DNA from: Homarus americanus
Lineage: Eukaryota; Arthropoda; Malacostraca; Decapoda; Nephropidae
DNA: 64,000 bases
Assembly: GCF_018991925.1 (NCBI RefSeq)
Contig: NW_024737042.1
Span: 18,060,635 to 18,124,634, forward strand
Direction: 5' to 3'
In this document: positions 49,730-61,061 of the stretch, piece after piece
Numbering within the stretch: position 1 is the stretch's first letter
Layout: the number at the start of each line of letters is the position of its first letter
Position numbers and translations under genes: made by a program
The notes under the pieces: generated by a model
What the model was told of the DNA's origin: nothing
Database searches by the model: none
What the model saw: only the letters and a program-made list of their open reading frames with translations

Positions 49730-51003
49730 GACCCACAACAACCAGTGATCATCTACCCATAATAGCAACTCTATCCACATCCCCGATACAAATTCCATCA
49801 ATCCCAAGATTTTCACTCAATAGAGCAAATTGGGAAAAATTTAAATCGGATCTTAGCAACAACGAACCAACACTCCTACACAACAAAGACACAACAGAGA
49901 TTGACAAAACACTGGATATATGGTACAATGAAGTAATAACAGCAATGAAAAACAACATCCGAAAAACAACATACCATACATTACCACATGCACAATTAAC
50001 ACATGAAGAGAAAATGATACAAACTAGATTCACCAATTTATATGAATACACAAAAACACACGGGTGAAGCAATGACAACAGAATATTATACAGGAATCTA
50101 AAAGAAGAACTGAAAGACATAAGCAAGAAAAAACACAATGAAACATGGAACAAGCTGATCCATGATACACAAGCAGATCACAGAAATCCAAAAGCATTCT
50201 GGAAAAAAATAAAAAACCTAATGGGAACTAATTCGGAAGAAACTAGCTACATAAAGGACAAAAACGGTAGAAAGGCAACAGAACCACACGATAAAGAACC
50301 AATATTTAGATATACTGGAAAGACATATTCAGAATCAACGACGAAGATAATAGAAGCTTCTGCCAAGAAACAGAACAGGCAACTAGAACATATTTGAGCC
50401 AGAACACAGAGAAATGGAAACCTACCAGGAAAATCAACCTCAATTCATTAAACACCAATAACCCAATAATTGCTCCATTAACTCAAAATGATATTGAAAA
50501 AACAATAGCAAGCTTCAAGAACAAAACACCTGGCATAAGCCAAATTAATAAAATCGTACTACAAAACATTCCTCAGTCTATGATCGAACAGCTTAAAAAT
50601 ATATACAATGCCTCACTTGCAACTGGCTTCTTCCCTACCAAATTTAGAATAGCCAAAATCAGACTCATCCCGAAAGCAGGAAAGAACCATACCCAAGTAG
50701 AGAACTACAGACCTATCTCACTACTGGAAACACCTGGTAAAATATTGGAAAAAATCGTCAACCACAGACTCAGAAATTTTCTAGACCAAGAAAACAAATA
50801 TAACCCGAGACGGCACGGCTTTCGAAAAAATCGAGGAACCAACACAGCAATAGCACTAATCTACGAATCAATTGCAAATGCTGCAAGCAACAGAGACCAA
50901 TGCAATATAATTCTAAGAGATTTGTCAAAAGCATTTGATAAAGTCTGGCATGAAGGACTGAAGTTGAAAATAATCAAATTGGACATGCCTACCAACATCA
51001 CAA
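49726..51003 (+). pseudogene. Jockey-like ORF2 middle: endonuclease end, linker, first RT half
   Basis: It starts AGPTTTSDHLPIIATLST (SDH catalytic block). A linker with FSLNRANWEKFKSDL and NPKAFWKKIKNLMGT follows, features of the region between endonuclease and RT in Jockey elements. A TGA at 50065-50067 interrupts THG-SNDN, and a frameshift near 50310 changes frame before SQNTEKW. From 50394 the frame is open: IRLIPKAGK, VENYRPISLLET, HGFRKNRGTNTA, and LRDLSKAFDKVWH with the first catalytic Asp. It ends at the second insertion (51004). Confidence 0.85.
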
Positions 51004-51802
51004 TGTAACGACCACGGTCATACACGTCAGTTAGCGCCAAAATCAAATGATTCATATTGCGCTCAATAGCCCACAAAACATGTACCTCTGCTTTATTTTG
51101 AGTCCTCTATCTGAGGAGTCCGTTTTCTCATCACTTCAAGACGCCTCAGTCCTCCGTTATCCCATTTTCTCTGACTTACTGAAACCAACCTCTCTGTATA
51201 ATGAATTTGAATGTGAGAGAGAACACCTTTGTTTTGAGTCAACTTAGATATGTCTGTTTACAGTTGGAACATTCAAGATCCATTGTGAGTGGTGTTGAAC
51301 GCTTCAACTGTCCTTATTGTTAGTAGACGTGTCAAGTAAGCGAGTGTTGAGTTTGCCAGTTAGAGTGGCGTATTTTGGGTCGTCCGTGGGGGATACCCAT
51401 GAGTCTGATCGCTACTAGAGTTATATTTTGTCATGAATGTCAGAAAGAATCTGATGATCTGTTCATAACGTTTAGTTAGTGTCAGTTGTCTCTATATAAG
51501 AAAGTCATTAATCTTCTTCTAGACAGTTCTACTGTCAAACTCAAAATTCTCCAAGACTTGGCCATTTGACTGGGGAGATGTGGTTTTGCGGTCAGAGGCC
51601 AATAGAGTTACGAACACATATATAACAATTCACCTCTTTACTGACAAACTCAATCTCTGATTAAATCGCAAATATAGATGTAGAAATTTGCCTGATCTGT
51701 GACACTGACGGTCACAGCTAGATTAATCAATAACAACTACTGTGAATAGAGGTCTATTGTTAGTAAAATTAGTCTTTCTAGTAGGAATATGTGCCCTCAG
51801 GC

Positions 51803-51812
51803 GTATATATAC
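51803..51812 (+). promoter_or_regulatory. TATA-like box of the second TGTAACG LTR
   Basis: GTATATATAC, about 28 bp upstream of CACTCCCCTCTGTGATTTCT, which partly recurs at 52042-52061. Confidence 0.5.
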
Positions 51813-53222
51813 AGAGCGCGCGAGAAAAATCACTCCCCTCTGTGATTTCTCCTGGTATGTTCACGTGTGTTCCACGCCGCCATGTTAACTCGGATTTTTA
51901 ACTTGGTCATTTTTGTGAATATCAGGTGTTCTATGTTTTAACATAGTACCTTCATTGCCAATTGAGTCAAATGAAAATGAGAATCTAGCTGTCGTCTGAA
52001 CCGGTGCCAAGACGTATGTTTTTGTATAGTGATTAAATATTCCTCCTCTGTGATTTCTCCTCCACGTCCCAGACGCTGTTGTAGGGGGTTAGCAACACTC
52101 AACAAGTTCAGGGCCGCCGAATGCGACTGATCGTCTCTCTCGAAGACGTCTTTAAAGTGGCGGATTCGCCTTGGCAGACGCCGGCCCACCGCCACGGCCC
52201 ACCGCCACGAGTCCAACTTTTCCCAGGCCAGGCGCTCCGGAGCTAGCGAGCAGGCCTGTAAACAACTCTGGCCACCTGACTCGTCATATGATCATGGTCT
52301 ACCTACTGTTCTTAGTTATATGTATGGAGCTGTATTAATATCCATGCCTAGAGTGACTAGCAGAAATATAGTCATCCCAGGTTAAATGAACCCCCTGAAT
52401 AGAGAGTTCAAAAAGGTACCAGGTGGTTCCTTGAAATGATAGGAAGTATGGTATGTTACTAATTGTGGAACTGCCCAGTGTGTTATATTCAGCTGCTTAG
52501 TACCCATGAAGAATAATAACCTGGAAGTATCATGCTCTAATCCAAAAGTGGAGGTAATTTGTTACTTGTTAGAAAGTAAGACCTGAGGGTCAGTGATGGC
52601 TTGTGAATAATAGTACAGAATCTCATGTATCAAAGTGTGTGTCCCAGTGTCTAATAATAAGTATATTTGGAGGTGTTAGATAGGTAATAACTCTTGAAGT
52701 GTTTGATGATTTAATAAGTTAATTGTGGTTCTGCTTAGCCTGTGAACATTTTAAGATGCATCTTCTCACTCACTTGTTAATAAAATATTGAACTAGTCGC
52801 TATGAGTATCACCACTCTACTCCTTCTACACATTGGTTCCCAGAAAATACTTACTCACATACCTAGACATCTACCACACACCCAACAACTTTCCATGAGT
52901 TATGTTATATAATGAAAAGTCTGGTGTTGGCAGCTACTGCTTTATGAAAATATATAAAAAGTGTTGGCCTACAAAAAGAATAACATGGTTCCCCCAGACT
53001 AACCCATGTATAGAATAACACTCAAACAAAAGTATACTTCAGAAAATTGAACACATTAAAACTGAGAATAATATATATGAAAGGAAATGAAAAGAAGAAC
53101 ATTGACTTGGAAAAACATACATGAAGAAGCATAAGGTTACTTATATAAAAGAATATATAAGAATATAAGATATATAGAGATAAAGAACATATCAGAATAT
53201 GAGCAAGAATACATAAGAATAA

Positions 53223-53223
<1 letters not shown>

Positions 53224-53298
<75 letters not shown>
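53224..53298. repeat. (TA)n microsatellite inside the second TGTAACG element
   Basis: About 37 TA dinucleotides; the equivalent place in the first copy has only a short ATAAGTATGTATG stretch. Confidence 0.95.
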
Positions 53299-53301
<3 letters not shown>

Positions 53302-53455
53302 AAAGAATTGAAGAAGGATAAGTATATAAAACAGAATTGCACATTGGAAGAAATACTACACAGAACATATATAAGTATATGAATAAATAGAATACTAACA
53401 GAAAAAAGAATAGCTGGATGGTAAATTATTGAAAGAGAAAACTCGCCCCGTTACA

Positions 53456-54331
53456 ACAGCACTACTATGTAATTTCTTAGATAACAGAAAGGCCAAACTA
53501 ATCATTGACAACCATGTAGGACAAACCTTCAACCTTTATAGCGGAGTTCCCCAAGGCAGCAATATATCACCAACGTTATACACTGTATATACGGCAGATA
53601 TGCCGCAACCACGGCAATCAGAATATATAGCATACGCAGATGATGTTACACAGATAATCAGGTACCCGGGAAAATCCAAACAAATGATGGCCATTAGAAC
53701 ATGCAGAGAAATAGAGTTAATAAACAACTATGAACGAAAATGGAAGATAAAAACCAATGTCCAAAAACTCCAAATAATTCACATCGCAAAAACGAACCCA
53801 TGCCCTATTATTATCAACAATCAACAAATACCATATGTTGCCAAGGGAAAAACACTAGGACTCAAGATATCCAGAAGCGGAATAATCCCTCACATTAATG
53901 AAAGAATAGCTATGGCAAGAACACAACTTACAAAACTCAGAAGATTCCTCCAACTGGACACCAACACGCAATTGCACCTATACAAAGCACTGATCAGACC
54001 ACACTTAGAATACCCTCCGATACCTCTGAACACAATCGCAAGAACTAATCAACTTAAATATCAAGCAGTACAAAATATAGCCCTCAGAAGAGCGGCAAAA
54101 CACCAACCACCATACACACAAACAGTACAAGACATACACACAGAACACGGCATAGATCCACTCAACATCAGAATACACACCCAAGCAAATGCAATATGGG
54201 AAAAAATCCAGCAAGAACAGGATCCCATACTAAACAAATTAATCGAGGAAAACAACAACACATCACACAGATGGTGGCCTAGAAGCAGGAAAAATGATAA
54301 TGAAGAACCAGAGCCTCTATATACACAATAA
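53456..54331 (+). pseudogene. Jockey-like ORF2 second RT half and C terminus
   Basis: Open from the insertion border to TAA at 54331. It carries GVPQGSNISPTLYTVYTADM, YADD at 53633-53644 (catalytic pair), a TLGLKIS-type thumb block, LYKALIRPHLEYPPIP, and a C-terminal end (HRWWPRSRKN). An ATG-less frame extends leftward into the LTR-like tail but is not native. On its own the segment lacks the fingers domain and cannot act as a polymerase. Confidence 0.85.
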
Positions 54332-54486
54332 CAACAAAATCACTACAACAAAAAATAACAACAAATAAGAACCAAAAGATGGGCACAACTCTCCAGTCAC
54401 ACAAGGACCTGGAGGGACCCCACAAATAAACAGAGACCTAAATAGTTTACAAACACCCATAAAAAAAAAACGAAAAAGATGGGGAT

Positions 54487-55115
54487 TGTAGTGGACGTCT
54501 CCCCTACAACTGCCTAACTGCGTAGCCACGCCACCACCTGTTACCGTCTTCCCTAGCAACCAAGCGTATCGGCATTCCAATGCCCGCCGTATCTTAGCAA
54601 CGGAACTAGTCACCATGACTCATAGCCGCTGCTGGGTGTATATAAGCTCTGTCTCTCCCTTGAGATTCAGTCTGACCAATCTTCCTGAACAAGCAACACC
54701 TCCTCCTCTGCCGCTGCCTGGCGACCCTCGCCTCTCCTCCGCCTGCCTGGCGGTCCTCGCTCCCGCCAGCGAGCATGGCGACCCACCAGCTGTCCTCTGA
54801 GCTCCCTCACCAACCAACTCTCATTCTGCCCATTTTCCTGAACAAGCAACACCTCCTCCAGCAAGCTCCACGCTGTTAACATTTCATTCAACCAGGAGGC
54901 CAGCAACAGGCAACATCTTCTCTAACGAAGCTCCTGCACATCTACCTCCTTCAACAAGCTACTCACCGCACGTCTCTACCAAGCAGCCCCTCACCACACA
55001 GCACCTCCAGCACCAGACTGTCTATCATATAACTTATATATTATACAAGAAAACCACATTAGAGTTTCCTTCCATCCTGAGTGCTAGACAACATTAATAT
55101 CTCGATACCCCTACA
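54487..55115 (+). repeat. Left LTR of the compact retrotransposon
   Basis: 629 bp, TATATAA at 54639-54645. It lacks about 24 bases present in the other copies between two CACC motifs (after 54614), a typical short-repeat deletion, and carries a small stretch near 54775-54800 that the right LTR lacks. Its first 22 bases form an imperfect hairpin, TGTAG...CTACA. Confidence 0.88.
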
Positions 55116-55116
55116 A

Positions 55117-55134
55117 TGGTGACTCCCGGAGATT
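55117..55134 (+). other. Putative tRNA primer-binding site
   Basis: Starts TGG, the complement of the tRNA CCA end, one base after the LTR. The 18 bases could pair with a tRNA 3' end of acceptor plus T-stem. Which tRNA is not assigned. Confidence 0.65.
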
Positions 55135-55681
55135 AGCACTCACACAGGATGGAGGAGACACTGATCACGCTCCCAGTCTTCAAGCAGACACCGGCTCCTC
55201 TTCCTGCCCAACGCACCACATTCTGACGACCCCAGCACACCCGTCCTGCCTCAGACGCCGACCCCGGCCCAGCAGTACCTGCCGTGAGGGAAGCACACAA
55301 CATCCATCGCCTCCACACCCCCTTTTTTCTCCCTCAGGTACTCCCTGCTTATGTCCTGCACCCTGCTGCTGTCGTGGACCCAGCTGCTGTCACGAGCCCT
55401 AATCCGCTTCTGCTGACCCAGCCCCTGCTCCTGATCCAGGCCCACACACACCCCAGCAGGCGCATCTGACGACCCTGTACCTGTCGTGAGGGAAGCACAA
55501 CATTCATCGCCTCCACACACCCTTTTTCTCCCTTCTCCCACAGATAGTGTGTATCTAGACAGTTGTATTTCAGCGATCGGCTCATCACGCCATCGCCGTT
55601 GTCTCACATGAGGCATGCACCGCCCGGTCTTCCTCACATGTGCTAAGCAACTCTACAAACAACAAGTCTCCTACACCGCCT

Positions 55682-55696
55682 GGAGGGGAGGGGGAG
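55682..55696 (+). other. Polypurine tract
   Basis: GGAGGGGAGGGGGAG immediately upstream of the right LTR (three bases between), the plus-strand primer position for LTR retroelements. Confidence 0.8.
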
Positions 55697-55699
55697 TAT

Positions 55700-56340
55700 T
55701 GTAGTGGACGTCTCCCCTACAACTGCCTAACTGCGTAGCCACGCCACCACCTGTTACCGTCTTCCCTAGCAACCAAGCGTATCAGCATTCCAATGCCCGC
55801 CGTATCTTAGCAACGGAACTAGTCACCGGCTACTTCTCGGGTTTTCCCACCATGACTCATAGCCGCTGCTGGGTGTATATAAGCTCTGTCTCTCCCTTGA
55901 GATTCAGTCTGACCAATCTTCTTGAACAAGCAACACCTCCTCCTCTGCCGCTGCCTGGCGACCCTCGCCTCTCCTCCGCCTGCCTGGCGGTCCTCGCTCC
56001 CGCCAGCGAGCATGTCCTTCTCTGAGCTTCCTCACCAACCAACTCTCATTCTGCCCATTGTCCTGAACAAGCAACATCTCCTCCAGCAAGCTCCACGCTG
56101 TTAACATTTCATTCAACCAGGAGGCCAGCAACAGGCAACATCTTCTCTAACGAAGCTCCTGCACATCTACCTCCTTCAACAAGCTACTCACCGCACGTCT
56201 CTACCAAGCAGCCCCTCACCACACAGCACCTCCAGCACCAGACTGTCTATCATATAACTTATATATTATACAAGAAAACCACATTAGAGTTTCCTTCCAT
56301 CCTGAGTGCTAGACAACATTAATATCTCGATACCCCTACA
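55700..56340 (+). repeat. Right LTR of the compact retrotransposon
   Basis: 641 bp, TATATAA at 55876-55882, ends CCCCTACA. It retains the segment deleted from the left LTR. Confidence 0.88.
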
Positions 56341-57516
56341 GAGGTATGAATGGAGGGATGTTTTTTAAAGTTCCCAGAATACCATATTAAAATCACCTAT
56401 TTAATAAGGAAGAAAAGGTACTAAATATGATGAGTAGTGTAATGGAGAGACATAGAGATATATAAATAAAGATAGAGATAGTACGGATAAAAATGGAGAG
56501 AGAGAGAGAAGCGGACAAACAAAAGACATAGACTTAATACAGACAGATTCAAGGACACACAGAAAGACAGACAGATAGACAGACTTATGAAAGACAAAGA
56601 TAAGAGACACATACATACAGACAGACAGACATGACTACACAGGGTGAAACTAGACAGTGAAACAGACGGGAGGTTGACAAAAAAAGAGAGATTCATACAT
56701 GCACAAATAGACAATATGGCAACTAACATGACAGACAGACATACAGACAGCTGACTGACTGGTTCTCATTAGACAAACAGGCAAACACACGCCAACAACG
56801 GATAAGACAGACAGATTTGACGACACAAAGAGTACAGACGAGCTAACAGTCAAACACTACTCATACGAACAGACAGTTGGGATGGCAATAGACAGGACGG
56901 ATAGACTTGAGACAGATCAGAAGGCATTTATAAACAAGAATAACACCAAATTGACCATATCTGCGTCAGTGAGGGTAGCTGGTCTTACATCCACCAGCGT
57001 AATAAGACGCATTGAAAACTAACACCCTCGCGAGGAAAGAACATCGATGGTCGGTCAGTCATGTGAGATGGGCCTAAAACTGACTAAAGTAGATGATGAC
57101 TATGATGACACAGGTGATGACTTAAGCAGATGGTGACTAATCTAACCAGAATCAAGGTCACTTCTCTTCATAATATAATTTATCTCGGAAGGATCATCGG
57201 TGATTCATAATTTTTTTTTTTAGGATTTTAACGTCTCCTTATGGCGAATATTTCTTGAACTAATTATTCTAACCTTTATTCTATTCCTTCCTATAGTATA
57301 CTAGATACGTACAGTATCCGTAAGACATTAGCTATTGGAAATGTGAATAAATGTTTTGTTTTTAATCCAGTGTGAAATGTATCGGTATTGGTGGTACAAT
57401 CCTAATGGTCTCTGATCCTGTTGATTAGGTGAGGTTAATCTGGGTTTATTGAGATTAAAGATTAGGTGTGGGGTTTATTCTACCTGTGTAAGTCTCAGGT
57501 ACACCCCTTATTGTAA
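56341..57516. other. Non-coding, GACA-rich in part
   Basis: About 56500-56900 is full of imperfect GACA/GATA tetramers (ACAGACAGACAG-like). The rest is unique AT-rich sequence, and no gene is seen. Confidence 0.6.
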
Positions 57517-58750
57517 CAATCACGACCATGATTATAACAAGCAGGACCATGATTATAACAACCACGACCATGATCATAACAACCACGACCATGATTATAA
57601 CAACCACGACCATGATTATAACAACCACGACCATGATCATAACAACGACGACCATGATTATAACAACCACGACCATGATATAACAACCACGACCATGATT
57701 ATAACAACCACGACTATGATTATATTACCCACGACCATGATTATAATACACAACTATGATTATAACAACCACGACCATGATTATAACAACCGACTATGAT
57801 TATATCACCCGACCGATTATAACAACCACGACTATGATTATACAACCACGACCGCAGTTATAACAACCATGACCATGATTATAACAACCACGACTATGAT
57901 TATAACAACCACGACCATGATTATAACAACCGCGGCCATGATTATAACAACCACGACTATGATTATAACAACCACGACCATGATTATAGCAACCACGACC
58001 ATGATTATAACAACCGACAATGATTAAAAACAACCACGACCGCGATTATAACAACCACGACCATGATTATAACAGCCACGACTATGATTATAGCAACAAC
58101 CGCGGCCGCGATTATACTTAGCGACTATGATTATTGGCAGCCATGATTACCATAGCCACGACCATGATTATATCAACCGCGTAGTTAACAACCACGACTA
58201 TGATTATAACAACCACGACCATGATTATAACAACCATGACCATGATTATAACAACCACGACTATGATTATAACAACCACGACCATGATTATAGCAACCAC
58301 GACCATGATTATAACAACCACGACAATGATTAAAACAACCACGACCATGATTATAACAACCACGACCATGATTATAACAACCACGACTATGATTATAACA
58401 ACCATGACCATGATTATAACAACCACGACTATGATTATAACAACCACGACCATGATTATAGCAACCACGACCATGATTATATCAACCATGACCATGATTA
58501 TAACAACCACGACTATGATTATAACAACCACGACTATGATTATATCACTCACGACCATGATTATAACAACCACGACCATGATTAAAACAACCACGACCAT
58601 GATTATAACAACCATGACTATGATTATTTCACTCACGACCATGATCATAACAACCACGACTATGATTATAACAACCACGACCATCATTATAACAACCACG
58701 ACTATGATTATAACACCCTCGACTATGATTATAACAACCACGACCATCTG
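57517..58750. repeat. 21-bp satellite (ACCACGACCATGATTATAACA)
   Basis: About 58 units, with CGACTATG, CGACCATGATCAT and TATATCAC variants and a degraded middle (57720-58130). A period divisible by three keeps frames open on both strands (259 codons plus, 225 minus), with products such as YNNHDHD that are repeat artefacts. Confidence 0.95.
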
Positions 58751-59575
58751 GAAAACGATGTCGCTGTACGCTGTCAACAGGACAACGGTAGCCAAGCACG
58801 AGCGTTTGAACTTTCACGCCTCGGTAAACTGGACCACAGGACTCGCCACCGGGCACGAAGGGCCCACGATCACTTGTAAACAAGTAAAGACGAAACCAGT
58901 TTGTTCACTTATGTTAAAAAATTACTATTCTGTAAACAGACAAAAGCCCGTAAAGGCAACGTTATGCAATACTGTTTAAGAACAATTTCGTTAAAGCCTG
59001 CAAATAGTTATTTTTCAAATCTGATTAGACATTAGATATAATATCGTAAACTGTACAGACTAGGATAAACTCACCCGAGAACTAGTCAGTCATCAGTTTC
59101 CAATGCCAGGTGGATACACTGTTACAAATGTCAGGTCTGAACCCTCATCCTCACCTTAAAACTGACATCGCAGATAACTTTAATTAAAGTATGCAATAAG
59201 ACCCAAACATGATATCCTGGATAAAACACATGCGTCAAGAGATGAACGTTATGGTAACCTTGTCAGTATCAGTAGCTCCTAATAAAACTGCTAATATTCA
59301 CACGCTAACTTGCATAATGCATATCATATATACTAGCAGTGGACTTATGGAGTGTTAAATAAAATGAAAATTGAATACTGTATTCGCACGCAAGGATATT
59401 AACACTCCACTGCTGGCGCCGCCTTTTTTAAACATTTTGGTTAAATCTCCATGATTTTATTTAGCTTGTGGAAGCCCTCAGCTGTTAAATATACAAGACT
59501 ATGTGGCATATATTAATAAATTATGTATTTGAAAGCAATCCGTAGCAGTACTTACAATGCCATGGTGATTATGAT
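58751..59575. other. Unique DNA, no recognised gene
   Basis: Nothing identified. The tail of an open frame leaving the satellite (to 58979) has no known domain. Confidence 0.5.
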
Positions 59576-59579
59576 AAAT

Positions 59580-60250
59580 CTGTCATTTACCAGTCTGGCT
59601 CATCTTCTTCGATGGCGTTGCTGGATGTTGCAGGTTAGTGTGCGCGATTTTCTGGCCACGATTTTTTATAAGCTTCCAGTGTGCCGACGTTCCTAATGGC
59701 ACGCTCAGCCAACTCATAGTTATGACACCATTTTCAATGTCGCCGTAGCCCATATTTTATGGCTTAGGTTGCTTTCATACTTTTAACACCCATTTTGTTA
59801 CAGAGTTTTGATTTTACAAGGTTCATCTGACCAAACACACGTTCAACTTCGGCATTTGAATGTGGTAATAGGAGTACTGTTTGAGCTAGGTTAGAAAGAT
59901 CACTATTAGGATTTTCTCCGGTGGCATATTTATAATCAGCTATACTTCTGCCCAAGGTTGAAGTGTGTCTGGGACTTGTTTCCACACTGCGTGATGCGGT
60001 TTTCTCCATTGAACGTCTATGTGAGCGAGTGTACCTCATCACTAACAAACAGTGGAGTCCAGAATCACTGGTTTTACCACTTACAGAATCTCATTAGCAC
60101 TTAGTGATGACATTGACCGCAACACACGAACATTATCGGGTAAGCGGTTATGCACTTGCTTCACAAGTACAATAATAAAATGGATACATCTTTGACGAGT
60201 GTCAGCTGCATCTGGAAATTTTCAATTTGTTTGGTCAAATCGGTCACGAT
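59580..60250 (-). pseudogene. hAT-type transposase C-terminal remnant
   Basis: On the minus strand, the open frame 60048-59764 contains LLLPHSNAEVERVFGQMNLV then KSKLCNKMGVKSMKAT, the dimerisation region at the end of hAT-superfamily transposases and of host proteins derived from them. Upstream on the same strand (about 60250-60085) another frame reads TRQRCIHFIIVLVKQVHNRLP, plausible preceding sequence. Downstream, KYGLRRH and CHNYELAERAIRNVGTLE continue after a stop (about 59760-59670). Several frame changes and stops show it is not functional. No inverted repeats were found, so element ends are unknown. A decayed host gene of hAT origin is possible. Confidence 0.75.
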
Positions 60251-60547
60251 GACACACGACAAGACGATACAGGATGCCCCATCCAGGACTCGTATTAGAC
60301 GTGTCTATTTTCGACTCATATTCTTGTTATTACTTCGCTGAGCTTTATTTACTGCTTATTAGTACATTATTTCCGTTATTTTTTTATTTAATGACAAAAA
60401 TCACTAAAACTGCAAAAAACAGCAACGAAATTACTTCAAAAGTCGGTTAAATCTAGCGACAAAATCGTTACATTGTAACTTATTATTGCTGCTGCGGCCG
60501 GGAGTCGTTTAAGGTGTAGTTAATGAGCTACGTAAGGGGACCAAAGA

Positions 60548-60549
<2 letters not shown>

Positions 60550-60590
<41 letters not shown>

Positions 60591-60595
60591 TGTGT
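60550..60595. repeat. (GT)n microsatellite
   Basis: About 20 GT units with one interruption. Confidence 0.95.
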
Positions 60596-60796
60596 TCAAA
60601 GAGACGTTATAATGTGTCTAAGAGCCTAGAAATCAGCGCGTAAAGCTAACTAACTGTCAACCTCTTAACCTAAATACAGTATCTACAAAAAAAAATCGTA
60701 TGAGAGAATTACAATAAATGTCTCCAACACACCTGTATTTTTTTCAGTATGACACTGATGTTTTACGCCCATAAATTCACAACAAACGCCCTTGTA

Positions 60797-60824
60797 CACA
60801 CACACACGCGCGCGCGCGCGCGCA
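60797..60824. repeat. (CA)n-(CG)n tract
   Basis: CA repeats passing into about eight CG dinucleotides, alternating purine-pyrimidine throughout. Confidence 0.95.
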
Positions 60825-60980
60825 GGTTTTTTCAACTTGCAACCCTCAGAGACACTCCTCCATGATCTGCTTCCTCACTATGTTTATGTCTACCCTTCTA
60901 CTCTACAACTAAAGACTAATGTTGGGGATATTATTATGTGCCTCGGCGACAAGAATATTGTGAAGAAGATTATGTATACT

Positions 60981-60982
<2 letters not shown>

Positions 60983-61022
<40 letters not shown>

Positions 61023-61025
61023 TGT

Positions 61026-61059
<34 letters not shown>
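60983..61059. repeat. (GT)n microsatellite
   Basis: About 38 GT units, interrupted by two TCT steps. Confidence 0.97.

Positions 61060-61061
<2 letters not shown>

Larger units (their letters stand above)
51004..53455 (+). mobile_element. Second TGTAACG...CGTTACA LTR-like element, 2452 bp
   Basis: Starts TGTAACGACCACGGTC and ends CCCCGTTACA, aligning with the copy at 47482-49725 over most of its length, though clearly diverged. The left flank is ACAA (51000-51003). The right flank reads ACAGC, so a matching ACAA can be recovered only if one ACA was lost at the right border. TATA-like GTATATATAC is at 51803-51812, and a (TA)n tract at 53224-53298 adds length. No coding frame of note. It splits the Jockey-like RT between motifs. 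Confidence 0.75.
47170..54486 (+). mobile_element. Jockey-like LINE split by two LTR-like insertions
   Basis: Three coding segments form one ORF2: endonuclease (about 47170-47481), linker and first RT half (49726-51003), and second RT half with C terminus (53456-54331), then a 3' UTR ending in an A-rich tract near 54460-54480. At both insertion points the reading frame rejoins when the inserted DNA and one target copy are ignored: LKA continues to GPTTTSDH at the first, and PTNI to TALLCNFLDN at the second. Motifs such as PQGS-ISPTLYTVYTADMP with YADD and LRDLSKAFDKVWH fit the Jockey clade. The 5' end (ORF1 and early endonuclease) is missing. The copy also has its own frame errors. Confidence 0.85.
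55116..55699 (+). other. Internal region of the compact retrotransposon
   Basis: 584 bp, C-rich, no open frame with a recognisable retroviral-type domain on either strand. It holds an imperfect direct repeat of about 60 bp: TGAGGGAAGCACA...CATCGCCTCCACAC at about 55281-55340 and again at about 55485-55540. Confidence 0.75.
54487..56340 (+). mobile_element. Compact non-coding LTR retrotransposon (TRIM-like), 1854 bp
   Basis: Two LTRs (54487-55115, 629 bp; 55700-56340, 641 bp), both starting TGTAGTGGACG and ending ATACCCCTACA, flank an internal region of only 584 bp. One base after the left LTR comes TGGTGACTCCCGGAGATT (55117-55134), placed and starting as a tRNA primer-binding site. Just before the right LTR comes GGAGGGGAGGGGGAG (55682-55696), a clear polypurine tract. 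The internal part encodes no gag or pol, so it must have been moved by another element's proteins, as TRIM elements are. No matching target duplication is seen (GGAT on the left, GAGG on the right). The family of the helper is unknown; the related solo LTR's 4-bp duplication is compatible with Ty3/Gypsy. Confidence 0.85.

Noticed and set aside
47482..53455. TGTAACG elements as cut-and-paste DNA transposons
   Set aside because: Inverted ends are only seven bases; TG...CA termini, a TATA-like box and 4-bp duplications fit an LTR better. Not fully excluded.
55133..55637. Short frames inside the compact LTR element as possible gag
   Set aside because: Mostly on the minus strand, no CCHC or capsid-like motif, and broken in the sense direction.
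57449..58979. Asn/His/Asp-rich frames and their minus counterparts
   Set aside because: Products of a 21-bp satellite; both strands are open and no recognisable domain extends beyond the array.
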